DNA of 64,000 bases from Leisingera sp. JC1 (GTDB taxonomy: Bacteria; Pseudomonadota; Alphaproteobacteria; Rhodobacterales; Rhodobacteraceae): contig NZ_LYUZ01000057.1 of the NCBI RefSeq assembly GCF_001679925.1, positions 25,524 through 89,523 on the forward strand, read 5' to 3'. How positions within the stretch are numbered: position 1 is the stretch's first letter; each line of letters opens with the position of its first letter. The notes under the pieces are model-generated. The model saw nothing but the letters and a program-made list of their open reading frames with translations. It was not told where the DNA came from and did not search any database. Both the position numbers and the translations under genes were made by a program. Below, piece after piece: positions 20,639 to 29,891 of the stretch.

Positions 20639-21406
20639 CTACATCAGCAAGCCGCGGCGCAGCAGGTTCAGGCCTGCGATCAGCAGCACCACCAGCGTCG
20701 CACGGCGGAACAGCACCTGGTCGATCCGGTCATGCAACTGGCCGCCAATCCACATGCCCGCCACTGCCGGCACTATCAGCGCCAGCGAAAAGGGCGCAGT
20801 CTCGACCCGGATCACGCCGGACCCGATGTGGGCTACCAGAAGCGCCACCGCACCAAGACCGTAGATCACCCCTTGCACCCGGATCTGCTCTGTCTTCTCA
20901 GTGTTCAGGGCCGTCAGATAGGCTACGGTTGGCGGGCCCCAGACACCGGAAACACCACCAATCAGACCAGCAATGCCCCCCACCATCGCCTCGCTGCGGC
21001 GGGAAGGATTGGCTATGGTGAATGTCTTGCCCATCAGCTGGATGCAGGCAAAGACTGTGACCGGCAGGCCAATGACCAAGAGCAGCGCCTGCTGCGGCAG
21101 CAGCCGCACGGACTGGGCGCTGAGCAGCAGGCAGATAAGGCCGATCAGCAGGAACACGCGGAATTTCCGGATCGAGGCCAGAGCCGCCGCAGGCCCCTGC
21201 CGCAGCGCCTGCATGCCGTTTGTCACCAGTGTGGGCAGGATCAGCCCGGCCAGCGCCAGGTCCGGCGCCAGGAACATGCTGAGGCCGGAGATGAAGATCA
21301 TTGGCATGGCAAAGCCCACCAGGCCTTTGACCGTGCCCGCCAGCAGCGCGATGCCAAAGGCCGCTGCCAGTTCAGCCGGGGAAAGAAGCGAAAACAATGC
21401 GGTCAT
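20639..21406 (-). CDS. TauE/SafE-family membrane permease
   Basis: This 255-residue polytopic protein has about eight hydrophobic helices. It belongs to the TauE/SafE/YfcA group, which exports or imports sulfonates, sulfite and related anions. The two-fold repeat is visible: the first half has GTVKGLVGFAMP, the second GGIAGLIGGVSGVWGPP. The substrate is unknown. It is probably co-transcribed with the downstream CDF gene. Confidence 0.87.
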   Translation of the reverse strand: MTALFSLLSPAELAAAFGIALLAGTVKGLVGFAMPMIFISGLSMFLAPDLALAGLILPTLVTNGMQALRQGPAAALASIRKFRVFLLIGLICLLLSAQSVRLLPQQALLLVIGLPVTVFACIQLMGKTFTIANPSRRSEAMVGGIAGLIGGVSGVWGPPTVAYLTALNTEKTEQIRVQGVIYGLGAVALLVAHIGSGVIRVETAPFSLALIVPAVAGMWIGGQLHDRIDQVLFRRATLVVLLIAGLNLLRRGLLM

Positions 21407-21551
21407 CCCTCCGCTCTATCACATCCGCAGCGTGCTGCACGGGCAAAATCAACACGCAAGATTTGATCCAAATGACGCACCCATGAGTATTTTTGTTGCG
21501 CTGCACCTGCGAAATGATTTACCACCGGGCGACCGAAGAAGGATCTGATTC

Positions 21552-23237
21552 ATGGCCCACGACGGACAGGACTTGCATATGAAACCGACTCTCATTCCCG
21601 ACCTGCTGGCGCTGACCGGCGCAGCGCTGGAACCGCTGGACCAGCTGCTTAAGGCCGCACGCGCCTCCGTCAAGGACATGGTGAGCAGCGACGGCCGTGT
21701 CTCCGGCAAGCTGATCGAGGAAAACCAGGTGGCGGCGCACGGGCTGTCCTGGCTTGCCACTTATGTTTACTCGCTGCGGCAGATGCAGAAGTGGGCGGAG
21801 AAGCTGCAGGCTGAGGGCAAGTTCGGCGAGATGGAGCAGCTGCTGCACCAGATCGGCTTTGGCGAATACCTGTGGCAGGTCTACGGCGGCATCCAGATGA
21901 ACCAGGGCGAAATCATCCGCCTGCAGGATCTGGGCCTGAGCCAGGACGCCCAGCGTGCGCTGATGGTGCCTGCGGTGATGACGCTGTGCGAGCAGGGCAA
22001 CAGCCAGGCCGCGCGCTCCCGTCTGGTGGAGCTGATGGAGGAACAGGCCGGTTCCACCATGTTCGGCGCCTCCGGCCTAGAGGAAGAGCTGGAAATGATC
22101 CGCGACCAGTTCCGCCGCTACGCGGTGGAGAAGGTCGAGCCGAATGCCCATGAGTGGCACCTGAAGGACGAGCTGATCCCGATGGAGGTGATCGAGGAAC
22201 TGGCCGAGATGGGCGTCTTCGGGCTGACCATCCCCGAGGAATACGGCGGGTTCGGCTTGTCCAAGGCCTCGATGGTGGTGGTGTCCGAAGAACTGTCGCG
22301 CGGCTATATCGGGGTTGGCTCGCTGGGCACCCGCTCGGAAATCGCGGCTGAGCTGATCCTCTGCGGCGGCACCGATGAACAGAAGGCCAACTGGCTGCCG
22401 AAACTGGCCAGCGCCGAAATCCTGCCGACTGCCGTGTTCACCGAGCCAAATACCGGCTCCGACCTTGGCTCCCTGCGCACCCGCGCGGTGAAGGACGAGA
22501 ACGGCGATTACAAGATCACCGGCAACAAGACCTGGATCACCCACGCTGCCCGCACCCATGTGATGACGCTGCTGGCGCGCACTGATCCGAACACCACCGA
22601 CCACCGCGGGTTGTCGATGTTCCTGGCGGAGAAGACACCGGGCACCGACGAGGCCCCCTTCCCCACCCCCGGCATGACCGGCGGCGAGATCGAGGTGCTG
22701 GGCTACCGCGGCATGAAGGAATACGAGCTGGGCTTCGACAATTTCCACGTGAAGCAGGAAAATCTGCTGGGCGGCGAGGAGAACAAAGGCTTCAAGCAGC
22801 TGATGGAGACCTTTGAATCGGCCCGCATTCAGACCGCGGCCCGCGCCATCGGCGTGGCGCAGTCGGCGCTGGACATCGCCATGCAATACGCCCAGGAGCG
22901 CAAACAGTTCGGCAAGTCGCTGATCAACTTCCCGCGCGTGTCCGGCAAGCTGGCGATGATGGCGGTGGAGATCATGATCGCCCGCCAGCTGACCTATTTC
23001 TCAGCCTGGGAAAAGGACCACGGCCACCGCTGCGACCTGGAGGCCGGCATGGCCAAGCTCTTGGGCGCACGGGTTGCTTGGGCGGCGGCCGACAATGGGC
23101 TGCAGATTCACGGCGGCAACGGCTTTGCGATGGAATACAAGATCTCCCGCGTGCTGTGCGACGCCCGCATCCTCAACATCTTTGAAGGCGCTGCCGAAAT
23201 CCAGGCGCAGGTGATCGCCCGCCGTCTGCTGGGCTGA
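21552..23237 (+). CDS. mcd: (2S)-Methylsuccinyl-CoA dehydrogenase (long acyl-CoA dehydrogenase)
   Basis: Mcd oxidises methylsuccinyl-CoA to mesaconyl-C1-CoA in the ethylmalonyl-CoA pathway and passes electrons to ETF. The 561-residue protein has an N-terminal extension of about 170 residues before the normal acyl-CoA dehydrogenase fold, as known for Mcd. The core shows TEPNTGSDLGSLRT and TGNKTWITHA for FAD binding, ERKQFGK, and the C-terminal IFEGAAEIQ. ATG 21552 has GAAGGA eight bases upstream; ATG 21579 is an alternative. A general long-chain acyl-CoA dehydrogenase cannot be excluded, but the extension and context favour Mcd. Confidence 0.88.
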   Translation: MAHDGQDLHMKPTLIPDLLALTGAALEPLDQLLKAARASVKDMVSSDGRVSGKLIEENQVAAHGLSWLATYVYSLRQMQKWAEKLQAEGKFGEMEQLLHQIGFGEYLWQVYGGIQMNQGEIIRLQDLGLSQDAQRALMVPAVMTLCEQGNSQAARSRLVELMEEQAGSTMFGASGLEEELEMIRDQFRRYAVEKVEPNAHEWHLKDELIPMEVIEELAEMGVFGLTIPEEYGGFGLSKASMVVVSEELSRGYIGVGSLGTRSEIAAELILCGGTDEQKANWLPKLASAEILPTAVFTEPNTGSDLGSLRTRAVKDENGDYKITGNKTWITHAARTHVMTLLARTDPNTTDHRGLSMFLAEKTPGTDEAPFPTPGMTGGEIEVLGYRGMKEYELGFDNFHVKQENLLGGEENKGFKQLMETFESARIQTAARAIGVAQSALDIAMQYAQERKQFGKSLINFPRVSGKLAMMAVEIMIARQLTYFSAWEKDHGHRCDLEAGMAKLLGARVAWAAADNGLQIHGGNGFAMEYKISRVLCDARILNIFEGAAEIQAQVIARRLLG

Positions 23238-23277
23238 CTGCCGCCAGAGACCACCGCAGGGGAGCAATCCCCTTCTT

Positions 23278-23303
23278 GCCCGGCGTTCGCGCCGGGCTTT
23301 TTT
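23278..23303 (+). terminator. Intrinsic terminator after mcd
   Basis: GCCCGGCG (23278-23285) pairs with CGCCGGGC (23290-23297) around a TTCG tetraloop, followed by six T. It lies 40 bp after the mcd stop. Confidence 0.93.
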
Positions 23304-23357
23304 CTGGCCGGAACCGCGTTTCCTGCGCCCTGCCTGCAACCGTTGCGCAGAATAAGT

Positions 23358-23372
23358 CTGTTTCCGAAACAG
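23358..23372. promoter_or_regulatory. CTGTTTC-C-GAAACAG palindrome upstream of the SGNH lipoprotein
   Basis: A 7-bp inverted repeat around a single C lies 39-54 bp before the next start codon, in an AT-richer promoter-like stretch. It could be an operator; I do not recognise the regulator. Confidence 0.35.
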
Positions 23373-23411
23373 GTTATTAGATCCTTAACGAATCGTGGTT
23401 AAAAATGGCGC

Positions 23412-24095
23412 ATGTCTCTCCTTCGCTGCCTCCTTCTGCCCTTTCTGTTTCTGCTGTCCGCCTGCGGCGATACGGTGCAGCTGGACCATCCGTCGCGCAT
23501 TCTGGCGATGGGGGATTCCCTTCTCGCCTGGCACAGCCTGGCGGGCAAATCCATTTCGGACACGGTGTCGCGGGAGTTGCAGGAACCGGTGGTGGACCGT
23601 TCGGTCTCTGCCGCGCGGATCCTTTACAAGCTGCCTATTTCCGGCGCCGCGGGCATGAACATCGGCAAACAGTATACACCTGGCGAGTGGGACTGGGTGA
23701 TTGTAAACGGCGGCGGCAACGACCTGTGGCTCGGCTGCGGCTGCTTTGCCTGCGACCGCAAGATGGACAAGCTGATCTCGGCTGACGGGCTTGATGGGGC
23801 GATCCCCTCAATGCTGACAAAGCTGCGCGCAACCGGCGCCAAGGTGATCTACGTCGGCTATCTGCGCAGCCCCGGGGTGGGGTCATTGATCGAGCATTGC
23901 CGGGACGAAGGCAACGAACTGGAAGCCCGCATCACCCGTCTCGCGGCGCAAGACGAAGGTATCTTCTTTTTGTCGAACAAGGACATGGTTCCCTACGGCG
24001 ACCGCTCCTACCACGCAGCTGACATGATCCACCCGTCAATCAAAGCCAGCGGCGAGATCGGCCGCAAGATTGCAGAGATCATCCGGGAGAATTGA
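23412..24095 (+). CDS. SGNH/GDSL-family hydrolase lipoprotein
   Basis: This is a secreted esterase- or deacetylase-like enzyme of 227 residues. The lipobox LLSAC puts a lipidated Cys at 18. The SGNH blocks are complete: GDS with nucleophile Ser36, Gly in the NGGGND block with Asn103, and the D-x-x-H pair Asp204-His207 in DMIHPS. There are several extra cysteines (CGCFAC near residue 109), possibly disulfides. The substrate is unknown. A further lipoprotein gene follows 155 bp downstream. Confidence 0.88.
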   Translation: MSLLRCLLLPFLFLLSACGDTVQLDHPSRILAMGDSLLAWHSLAGKSISDTVSRELQEPVVDRSVSAARILYKLPISGAAGMNIGKQYTPGEWDWVIVNGGGNDLWLGCGCFACDRKMDKLISADGLDGAIPSMLTKLRATGAKVIYVGYLRSPGVGSLIEHCRDEGNELEARITRLAAQDEGIFFLSNKDMVPYGDRSYHAADMIHPSIKASGEIGRKIAEIIREN

Positions 24096-24105
24096 GGGAT
24101 GCACA

Positions 24106-24126
24106 GCGCCGTGCGCAGCACGGCGC
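24106..24126. repeat. Stem-loop in the gap after the SGNH gene
   Basis: GCGCCGTG (24106-24113) pairs with CACGGCGC (24119-24126) around CGCAG. More short palindromes follow (GCATC-TGC-GATGC near 24147). No T run follows, so it is not a clear terminator; it may be a dispersed repeat. Confidence 0.45.
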
Positions 24127-24250
24127 CGGGCCCAACGGGCGCAAGGCATCTGCGATGCCGCAGCGGCGGACGGGAGCGCATGCGGCTGCCCCTTGCGCTT
24201 AACACGGCTGCCTTTCAAAGTGGCTGGCGAAACTGCTGCCGGAGGACTTC

Positions 24251-24643
24251 ATGCTGCGTGCTGTTCTAATCAGTTCCCTGCTGCTGCCAAGCGCATGCGC
24301 AGGCGACGAAACCCTGTCGGCCTATGGCGCCGCAGGCACCGAATGGCTGCTGCAAAGCATTGACGGCGACACCTTTGCCGCCGATGCCACCCTGACCTTT
24401 CCGGAACCGGGCAAGATTGCCGGGCGGGCGCCTTGCAATAGCTTTAGCGGCAGCCAGACCGCGCCTTATCCCTGGTTTGAAACCGGACCGCTGGCGGTGA
24501 CCCGCATGGCCTGCCCGGAGCTGGAGGCGGAGGATGCCTTCCTGAACGCCTTGCAGGGAATGACGCTGTCAGAGGTAACCGGCGATGTGCTGATCCTCAG
24601 CAATGAGGCGGGGCGCGAAATGCTGTTTAAAGCCGGCGGCTGA
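24251..24643 (+). CDS. META (HslJ-like) domain lipoprotein
   Basis: This is a 130-residue lipoprotein: the lipobox LLPSAC gives a lipidated Cys at 16. The mature part follows the META/HslJ pattern. [11 protein letters not shown] opens the domain, then PCNSFSG, and [16 protein letters not shown]. In E. coli HslJ is linked to heat and novobiocin tolerance; the role here is unknown. Its 3' end overlaps the convergent recO by 17 bp. Confidence 0.85.
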   Translation: MLRAVLISSLLLPSACAGDETLSAYGAAGTEWLLQSIDGDTFAADATLTFPEPGKIAGRAPCNSFSGSQTAPYPWFETGPLAVTRMACPELEAEDAFLNALQGMTLSEVTGDVLILSNEAGREMLFKAGG

Positions 24644-25352
24644 GCAGATCCAGCAACCGGGCCCGCGCCTCTGGCGGCGGGTGATTGCCCAGCGACGGGG
24701 CCAGATGCGCCTCCAGGAAATGCCCGGTCGTGCGCAGGGCCTGAACGATTTCAGCGTCCCCTGCATCGCCCAGGCCCAGCATCACCGGCGGCAGCGGCAG
24801 CAACCGGTCCGCCCACTCCCCTGCGCCTTCACGTGAAACAGCCCGGCCGGTTTTCGGTGAGACATAGGCCAGTCCGAAACGGCTGCCGGTCACCGCACAA
24901 ATCGAGAGATCCAGCCCAAAGCCCATCTCCTCCAGAAGCGCCAGTTCCCAGCGCAAATACGCGAGCGGCCAGAGGTCTTCGTTGCCCAGCAGATCCAGCA
25001 GCTGTTCGCTGCGGGTATAGAGACCGGCGTGCGGTTCGCGCTCCGGCAGGCAGAAGGACAACAGCGCGGTGACTGTGTTCAACCCTGCCAGCGCCAGCCG
25101 GCCGGAGAGCGCCGCAGCGGCGCGGCTGCGCAGGGGTTCGGCGTGATAGCTGCCCAAATGGTCCTCGAGCCGCGCCCGCCAAGTCACATCCAGCTGCGCG
25201 CCGGGCTGCAGGATCGGGGCCATCCGGCGGCCGGCGCCGCCGCGCACCACACCCGCGTGGCGCCCGTGTTCTTCGGTGAAAACGTCGATGATGGCCGAGC
25301 TTTCACCGTGACGGCGCACCGAAAGCAATATGCCGTGATCACGCCACTCCAA
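24627..25352 (-). CDS. recO: DNA repair protein RecO
   Basis: RecO works with RecR (and RecF) to load RecA on SSB-coated gaps. The 241-residue protein begins [19 protein letters not shown] (TTG read as Met), an OB-fold start typical of the family. The central [22 protein letters not shown] is the RecO signature. TTG 25352 has AGGGAGG seven bases upstream, which decides against the longer frame to 25412. The gene is the end of the lepB-rnc-era-DUF1491-recO run. Confidence 0.93.
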   Translation of the reverse strand: MEWRDHGILLSVRRHGESSAIIDVFTEEHGRHAGVVRGGAGRRMAPILQPGAQLDVTWRARLEDHLGSYHAEPLRSRAAAALSGRLALAGLNTVTALLSFCLPEREPHAGLYTRSEQLLDLLGNEDLWPLAYLRWELALLEEMGFGLDLSICAVTGSRFGLAYVSPKTGRAVSREGAGEWADRLLPLPPVMLGLGDAGDAEIVQALRTTGHFLEAHLAPSLGNHPPPEARARLLDLLSRRL

Positions 25353-25421
25353 AGCCGGGCCTCCCTGTCCTGCGGTCCGCCCTACCAGAGCGCATTGCCG
25401 GATGGGCTGCAAGCGGCGGGG

Positions 25422-25751
25422 TCATTCCAGGCCGGGTTCGTCCAGCAGGTGGCGGCCCTGCCGGTCCTCGACCTCAATCACCCAGAGATCGGGGTCGAAT
25501 TGGCGCTGGCGGCGGATAGAGGCATCGACGTCCGCCTCCGCCCCTTCGGCCAGTGCATCCCATTTGCGGTCGCCGCTCATCAGGTCATAGGTGCGGTGAA
25601 AGGCGCGGGCCTGACCGTCCAGCGTGTTGAGCTTGACCAGAACCGCGCCGGCGGTGTCGTCGCCGTGGGAGGTTATGAAAGCCGGGATGTCCTGGAACCG
25701 CAGGCGGGCCAGGTAGGCGTCGACCCAGAAGCGGGCGGTGAGGCGGGTCAT
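25422..25751 (-). CDS. DUF1491 family protein
   Basis: This is a 109-residue cytoplasmic protein of unknown function, beginning MTRLTARFWVDAYLARL. It is conserved between era and recO in Rhodobacterales. The FWVDAYLARL start and the DLWVIEVEDR segment near the end are what I recognise as DUF1491. No catalytic motif is visible. The spacing to recO (69 bp) suggests co-transcription. Confidence 0.85.
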   Translation of the reverse strand: MTRLTARFWVDAYLARLRFQDIPAFITSHGDDTAGAVLVKLNTLDGQARAFHRTYDLMSGDRKWDALAEGAEADVDASIRRQRQFDPDLWVIEVEDRQGRHLLDEPGLE

Positions 25752-25788
25752 GCCGTGCCTCTGCCAGCGTCAGCACGCAAGGGGGCTG

Positions 25789-25825
25789 CGGGAGCCTCCG
25801 GCGGGAGTATTTCCGCAAAGGTGAA
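25789..25825. repeat. Candidate Rhodobacteraceae dispersed intergenic element
   Basis: The stretch around GGAGCCTCCGGCGGGAGTATTT (25791-25812), followed by CCGCAAAGGTGAA, resembles a short element I recall as frequent between genes in roseobacter genomes. It carries a small hairpin (CTCC/GGAG). Only one copy is visible in this window. Confidence 0.4.
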
Positions 25826-25840
25826 AATCACGGGCCGTCC

Positions 25841-26746
25841 TCAGTTACCGTCTTTGAAATCGAGGCCCATTTCGGAATAACGCTCTGCTTCTTCCAGCCA
25901 GTTCGGGCGCACCTTCACCTGCAGGAACAGATGCACCTTGCGGCCCAGGAATTCCTCCAGCTCGGCGCGGGCGGCCTGGGAGACGGACTTGATGGTCTCG
26001 CCGCGCTTGCCCAGCACGATGCCCTTGTGGCCGTCGCGGACCACATAGATCATCTGGTCGACGCGGGCAGAGCCGTCCTTGCGCTCTTCCCATTTCTCGG
26101 TCTCGACGGTCAGCTGGTAGGGCAGCTCCTGGTGCAGGCGCAGGGTCAGCTTCTCGCGGGTCATTTCCGCCGCGATCATCCGCATCGGCAGGTCGGCGAT
26201 CTGGTCCTCTGGGTAGAGCCAGGGGCTTTCCGGCAGCTTGCCCGCCAGCCACTGGCGCAGGTCATCGACGCCATGGCCGCGCTCTGCCGAGATCATGAAG
26301 GTTTCGGCGAATGTGTAGCGGCTGTTCAGCTCCTGGGTGAGACCCAGCAGTTTTTCGGCGGGTACCTTATCGATCTTGTTGATCGCCAGCGCCACGGTGC
26401 GGCCCTCGCCGATTTCCGCAAGGCCTTCGAGGATGGTTTCAACGCCTTCGGTGATGCCCCGGTGGGCCTCGACCATCAGCACGACGACATCGGCGTCCGC
26501 AGCTCCGCCCCAGGCGGCGGCGACCATGGCGCGATCCAGGCGGCGGCGCGGCTTGAACAGGCCGGGCGTGTCGACGAACACCAGCTGCGCGTCACCCTCC
26601 ATCGCCACGCCGCGGATGCGGGCGCGGGTGGTTTGCACCTTGTGGGTCACAATCGAGACCTTGGCCCCGACCATGCGGTTCAGAAGGGTGGATTTGCCCG
26701 CGTTGGGCTCTCCGATCAGGGCAACGAATCCGGCGCGTGTGGTCAT
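25841..26746 (-). CDS. era: GTPase Era
   Basis: Era is an essential GTPase that binds the 3' end of 16S rRNA and helps assemble the 30S subunit. This protein has 301 residues. The G1 loop GEPNAGKST is near residues 12-20, G3 is DTPGLF, G4 is NKID, and the C-terminal KH domain carries GKRGETIKSVSQAARAELE. It normally follows rnc directly, but here a plus-strand multicopper oxidase gene sits between them. Era therefore needs a promoter in 26747-26936. Confidence 0.97.
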   Translation of the reverse strand: MTTRAGFVALIGEPNAGKSTLLNRMVGAKVSIVTHKVQTTRARIRGVAMEGDAQLVFVDTPGLFKPRRRLDRAMVAAAWGGAADADVVVLMVEAHRGITEGVETILEGLAEIGEGRTVALAINKIDKVPAEKLLGLTQELNSRYTFAETFMISAERGHGVDDLRQWLAGKLPESPWLYPEDQIADLPMRMIAAEMTREKLTLRLHQELPYQLTVETEKWEERKDGSARVDQMIYVVRDGHKGIVLGKRGETIKSVSQAARAELEEFLGRKVHLFLQVKVRPNWLEEAERYSEMGLDFKDGN

Positions 26747-26936
26747 CTAAACTGGTCCTGTTTGCAGATCAGTGCCTCTACAGGAATTTACCCACAGGGG
26801 CCAGAGGCGTTTTCATTGGGTTGCAGCCAGCTTGCCCTATGTCAAAGACCTGTGGCAAATCCCGTGAAAGAACCACCGCGCCGAGCCATTCTGACAGCCA
26901 GGCCTTTCTTTGAGAGCACTACAGGAGGCCTGCCTG

Positions 26937-28319
26937 ATGAACCGCCGTGATTTTCTGCTGGGAACTGCTGCATCCGCTGGAGCGCTTGGCGCAGTCAGCT
27001 GGGGTTTGGCGGGTACTGGCGGGGCGCAGCGGCTGACCATCCAGCCTGCCAGTTTTGCTTTCCGTGAAACACCGACCGAGGGGCTGGTGAGCCTGTCGCC
27101 GGATGCGCCGCCGCCTGTGCTGTTTGGCGCCCAGGGCAAGCCCATGCATCTGCGGGTGGAGAATGGCACCGAAGACTACACCGCGATGCACTGGCACGGG
27201 CTGCGGATTGCCAATGCGATGGACGGGGTGCCCTACCTGACCCAGATGCCGATCGCAGGCGGCGAGAGCTTTGATTATAAATTTACGCCGCCAGACGCGG
27301 GCACCTATTGGTACCACCCGCATTGCATGACCATGGCGCAGATGGCGCATGGACTGACCGGGGTGATGGTGATCCGGGAGGCGGAGGATCCCGGTTTTGA
27401 CGGTGATCAGGTGATCAACCTGCGGGATTTCCGGCTGGATGATGCGGGCGCGTTCCTGCCCTATTACACTGCGCGCGGTGCGGCCCGCGGCGGGACGCAC
27501 GGCAATGTGCTGACTGCAAACTGGCTGCAGTCGCCAGTCTATGATCATCCGGCGGGCGGGCTGGTACGGCTGCGGGTGGTAAACTCCGACACCACCCGGA
27601 TTTACAAGCTGCACCTTAACACGGATCAGGCGCGGATCATTGCCTGGGACGGGCATCCGGTGGAGGTTGAACTGCCCCTGCCCTCAGCAAAGGAGCCGTT
27701 GCTGGTTGGCCCCGGCCAGCGGGTGGATTTCGCGGTGCGGATGCCTTCGGGCGAGGGGCAGACGGCGGATCTGCTGGCAGAGCTGCCGGGCCAGCCCACG
27801 CGCACCATGGCGCGCCTGCGGTCTGCCGGGACAAATCTGAGCCGTGATCTGCGGGAGCTGAAACCGCTGCCTGCCAATCCGGTTGCCCGGCCTGATCTGG
27901 CAAACGCGGAGGTGCATGACTTTGTTTTTGGCTGGACGCCGGAGGGCGGGCCGCCAAATGATGGCTATTGCGGCTCCATGGGCTACAGTTTCTGGTCGAT
28001 CAACCGCACACCCTGGGCCGGGGATGCGGCCAAAGGCACCGGTCCGCTGGCCGTGCTGGAGCGTGGCAAGAGCTATGTTCTGCGGCTCAGGAATGAATCG
28101 CCGAACCTGCATCCGATCCATCTGCATGGGCTGGCGTTTGTGCCTATCCGCTCCAACCTGCGCAAACTGCCGCCGCTGGTGACGGACACGCTGCTGCTGT
28201 TGAAGGACGAAGTGGCCGAGATTGCCCTGGTCGCCGACAATCCCGGCGACTGGGCGTTCCATTGCCATGTGATCGAGCACCAGAAAACCGGGCTGGCCGG
28301 ATACATCCGGGTGGTCTGA
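26937..28319 (+). CDS. Multicopper oxidase, Tat-exported
   Basis: This is a laccase/CueO/SufI-type oxidase of 460 residues. A Tat signal is clear (RRDF then a hydrophobic stretch). Copper ligands: HWHG (85-88), YWYHPH for the trinuclear site, HPIHLHG (392-398), and the type-1 motif H442-C443-H444-x3-H448-x4-L453. The axial position is Leu, not Met, a feature of higher-potential blue copper centres. Together these predict an active periplasmic enzyme, perhaps for Cu(I), Mn(II) or phenols. ATG 26937 has GGAGG eight bases upstream. It interrupts the minus-strand rnc-era order, and its stop lies 3 bp from the rnc stop. Confidence 0.9.
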   Translation: MNRRDFLLGTAASAGALGAVSWGLAGTGGAQRLTIQPASFAFRETPTEGLVSLSPDAPPPVLFGAQGKPMHLRVENGTEDYTAMHWHGLRIANAMDGVPYLTQMPIAGGESFDYKFTPPDAGTYWYHPHCMTMAQMAHGLTGVMVIREAEDPGFDGDQVINLRDFRLDDAGAFLPYYTARGAARGGTHGNVLTANWLQSPVYDHPAGGLVRLRVVNSDTTRIYKLHLNTDQARIIAWDGHPVEVELPLPSAKEPLLVGPGQRVDFAVRMPSGEGQTADLLAELPGQPTRTMARLRSAGTNLSRDLRELKPLPANPVARPDLANAEVHDFVFGWTPEGGPPNDGYCGSMGYSFWSINRTPWAGDAAKGTGPLAVLERGKSYVLRLRNESPNLHPIHLHGLAFVPIRSNLRKLPPLVTDTLLLLKDEVAEIALVADNPGDWAFHCHVIEHQKTGLAGYIRVV

Positions 28320-28322
28320 GAC

Positions 28323-29000
28323 CTAGCTGAGCTGTTCCAGCAGCGCCTTGGCCGCAGCCTGTTCGGCCTGCCGTTTGGAGCCTGCAGTGGCCTGCGCCTC
28401 AGTCCCGTCCTGCAGCCGCACTGCGATGGTGAAGACCGGCGCGTGGTCGGGGCCGCTGCGGGAGACCTCCACATAGGTTGGAACTTTCTGGCCGCGGGCC
28501 TGCGCCCATTCCTGCAGCGAGGTCTTGGCGTCGCGCGCGTCGGTTTCGACCTGGTGGATGCGGCTGCCCCAGAGGCGCAGGATCACCTCCGCCGCCGCAT
28601 CAAAGCCCGCGTCCTTGTAAACCGCGGCAATCACCGCCTCCATGGCGTCGCCCAGAAGCGCCTGCTTGCGGCGGCCGCCCGACATCATCTCGGAGCGGCC
28701 CAGCTTCAGCACCGCGCCGAGGTCGATCTCCTTGGCAACATCTGCGCAGGCTTCCTTGCGCACCAGCGCGTTGAAGCGCGGCGCCAACTGGCCCTCGGTG
28801 GCGGTCTTGTCATGCTCCAGAAGCGCTGTAGCCATCACCAGCCCCAGCACCCGGTCGCCCAGGAACTCAAGCCGCTGGTTGTCCTTGCGGGTGGAGGAGG
28901 AGACGGAGGCATGAGTCACGGCGCGCTGCAGCAGGTCAGGGCGGGCAAACTTGTGCCCGATCCGCTCCTCGAACGCGCGCAGTTCCTTGGACAGTTTCAC
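28323..29000 (-). CDS. rnc: Ribonuclease III
   Basis: RNase III cleaves double-stranded RNA in rRNA and mRNA processing. The 225-residue protein has the signature [12 protein letters not shown] with its acidic metal ligands, the second site [12 protein letters not shown], and a C-terminal dsRNA-binding domain ending in [16 protein letters not shown]. It starts at GTG 29000, overlapping the lepB stop by 4 bp (GTGA), so translation is coupled. Confidence 0.97.
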   Translation of the reverse strand: MKLSKELRAFEERIGHKFARPDLLQRAVTHASVSSSTRKDNQRLEFLGDRVLGLVMATALLEHDKTATEGQLAPRFNALVRKEACADVAKEIDLGAVLKLGRSEMMSGGRRKQALLGDAMEAVIAAVYKDAGFDAAAEVILRLWGSRIHQVETDARDAKTSLQEWAQARGQKVPTYVEVSRSGPDHAPVFTIAVRLQDGTEAQATAGSKRQAEQAAAKALLEQLS

Positions 29001-29833
29001 TGGATCCCCTTGAAGAAACGGTCGCTGCGCCAGGTCCAGAAGTAGAGCATCGAGCGCCCGGCGGAGGAGAACATGATCCGGTCGGCGCGGCCGATCAGGT
29101 TTTCAAACGGCACGAAACCAACCCCGCCTGCGGATTGCGGCAGCCGGCTGTCCGAGGAGTTGTCGCGGTTGTCGCCCATGAAGAAGTAATGGCCTTCGGG
29201 CACTTGATAGACGCTGGTGTGGTCGACGCCCTGGTTGGTGATGTTGAGCACGGTGTGCTCATTGCCGCCGGGCAGGGTTTCGATCTGGCGAGACTTTTTG
29301 CAGATGGCGCCCTGGCCCACTGGCGCGTTCTCGCAGCGCGGCATCGAGCCTTGCGGGCCCTGACGCTCCATCACTTCCTCGAAATCGCCGGCATCCTGCA
29401 GCTTCACCGCTTCGCCGTTGATGAACAGCACACCGTTCTTCATCTGGATCTTGTCGCCCGGCAGGCCGATCAGACGTTTGATGAAGTCATTGCCGTTGAC
29501 CGGATGGCGGAACACCACCACGTCGCCGCGCTCCGGCTCGCCGCCGATCAGGCGGGTGTTGTCGCCGTCGAGAAAGCCGCAGATGTTCTTGGCGTCGATG
29601 TTCACCCCGATCGCGGGCATGCGGATGCTGGGGCAGGACGCGTAGGAATAGCCGTAGGCCATCTTGTTCACGAACAGGAAATCCCCGATCAGCAGGGTTT
29701 CCTTCATCGATCCCGACGGAATCCAGAAGGGCTGGAAAAACAGGGTGCGGAAGACACCGGCGATCAGCAGTGCGTAGACAATGGTCTTGATCGTCTCGAT
29801 GATCGAACTGCCGGTCTTTGCTTTGGCCGTCAT
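28997..29833 (-). CDS. lepB: Signal peptidase I
   Basis: LepB removes signal peptides on the outer face of the inner membrane. This protein has 278 residues. One N-terminal transmembrane helix (about 13-33) is followed by the nucleophile Ser42 in [10 protein letters not shown] and the general base Lys119 in [11 protein letters not shown]; the [11 protein letters not shown] box is also intact. ATG 29833, with GGAGAG upstream, was preferred over the longer frame to 29890. Between acpS and rnc, the order is the normal one for the class. Confidence 0.96.
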   Translation of the reverse strand: MTAKAKTGSSIIETIKTIVYALLIAGVFRTLFFQPFWIPSGSMKETLLIGDFLFVNKMAYGYSYASCPSIRMPAIGVNIDAKNICGFLDGDNTRLIGGEPERGDVVVFRHPVNGNDFIKRLIGLPGDKIQMKNGVLFINGEAVKLQDAGDFEEVMERQGPQGSMPRCENAPVGQGAICKKSRQIETLPGGNEHTVLNITNQGVDHTSVYQVPEGHYFFMGDNRDNSSDSRLPQSAGGVGFVPFENLIGRADRIMFSSAGRSMLYFWTWRSDRFFKGIQ

Positions 29834-29891
29834 CAGGCTCTCCGGATTGGAAACAGGGTCCGGGGCTACATGCGGGCCTGAGGGGGGCAAG

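Noticed and set aside
26747-28322. Mobile element carrying the multicopper oxidase
   Set aside because: No transposase, terminal repeats or target duplication seen, and base composition matches the neighbours.
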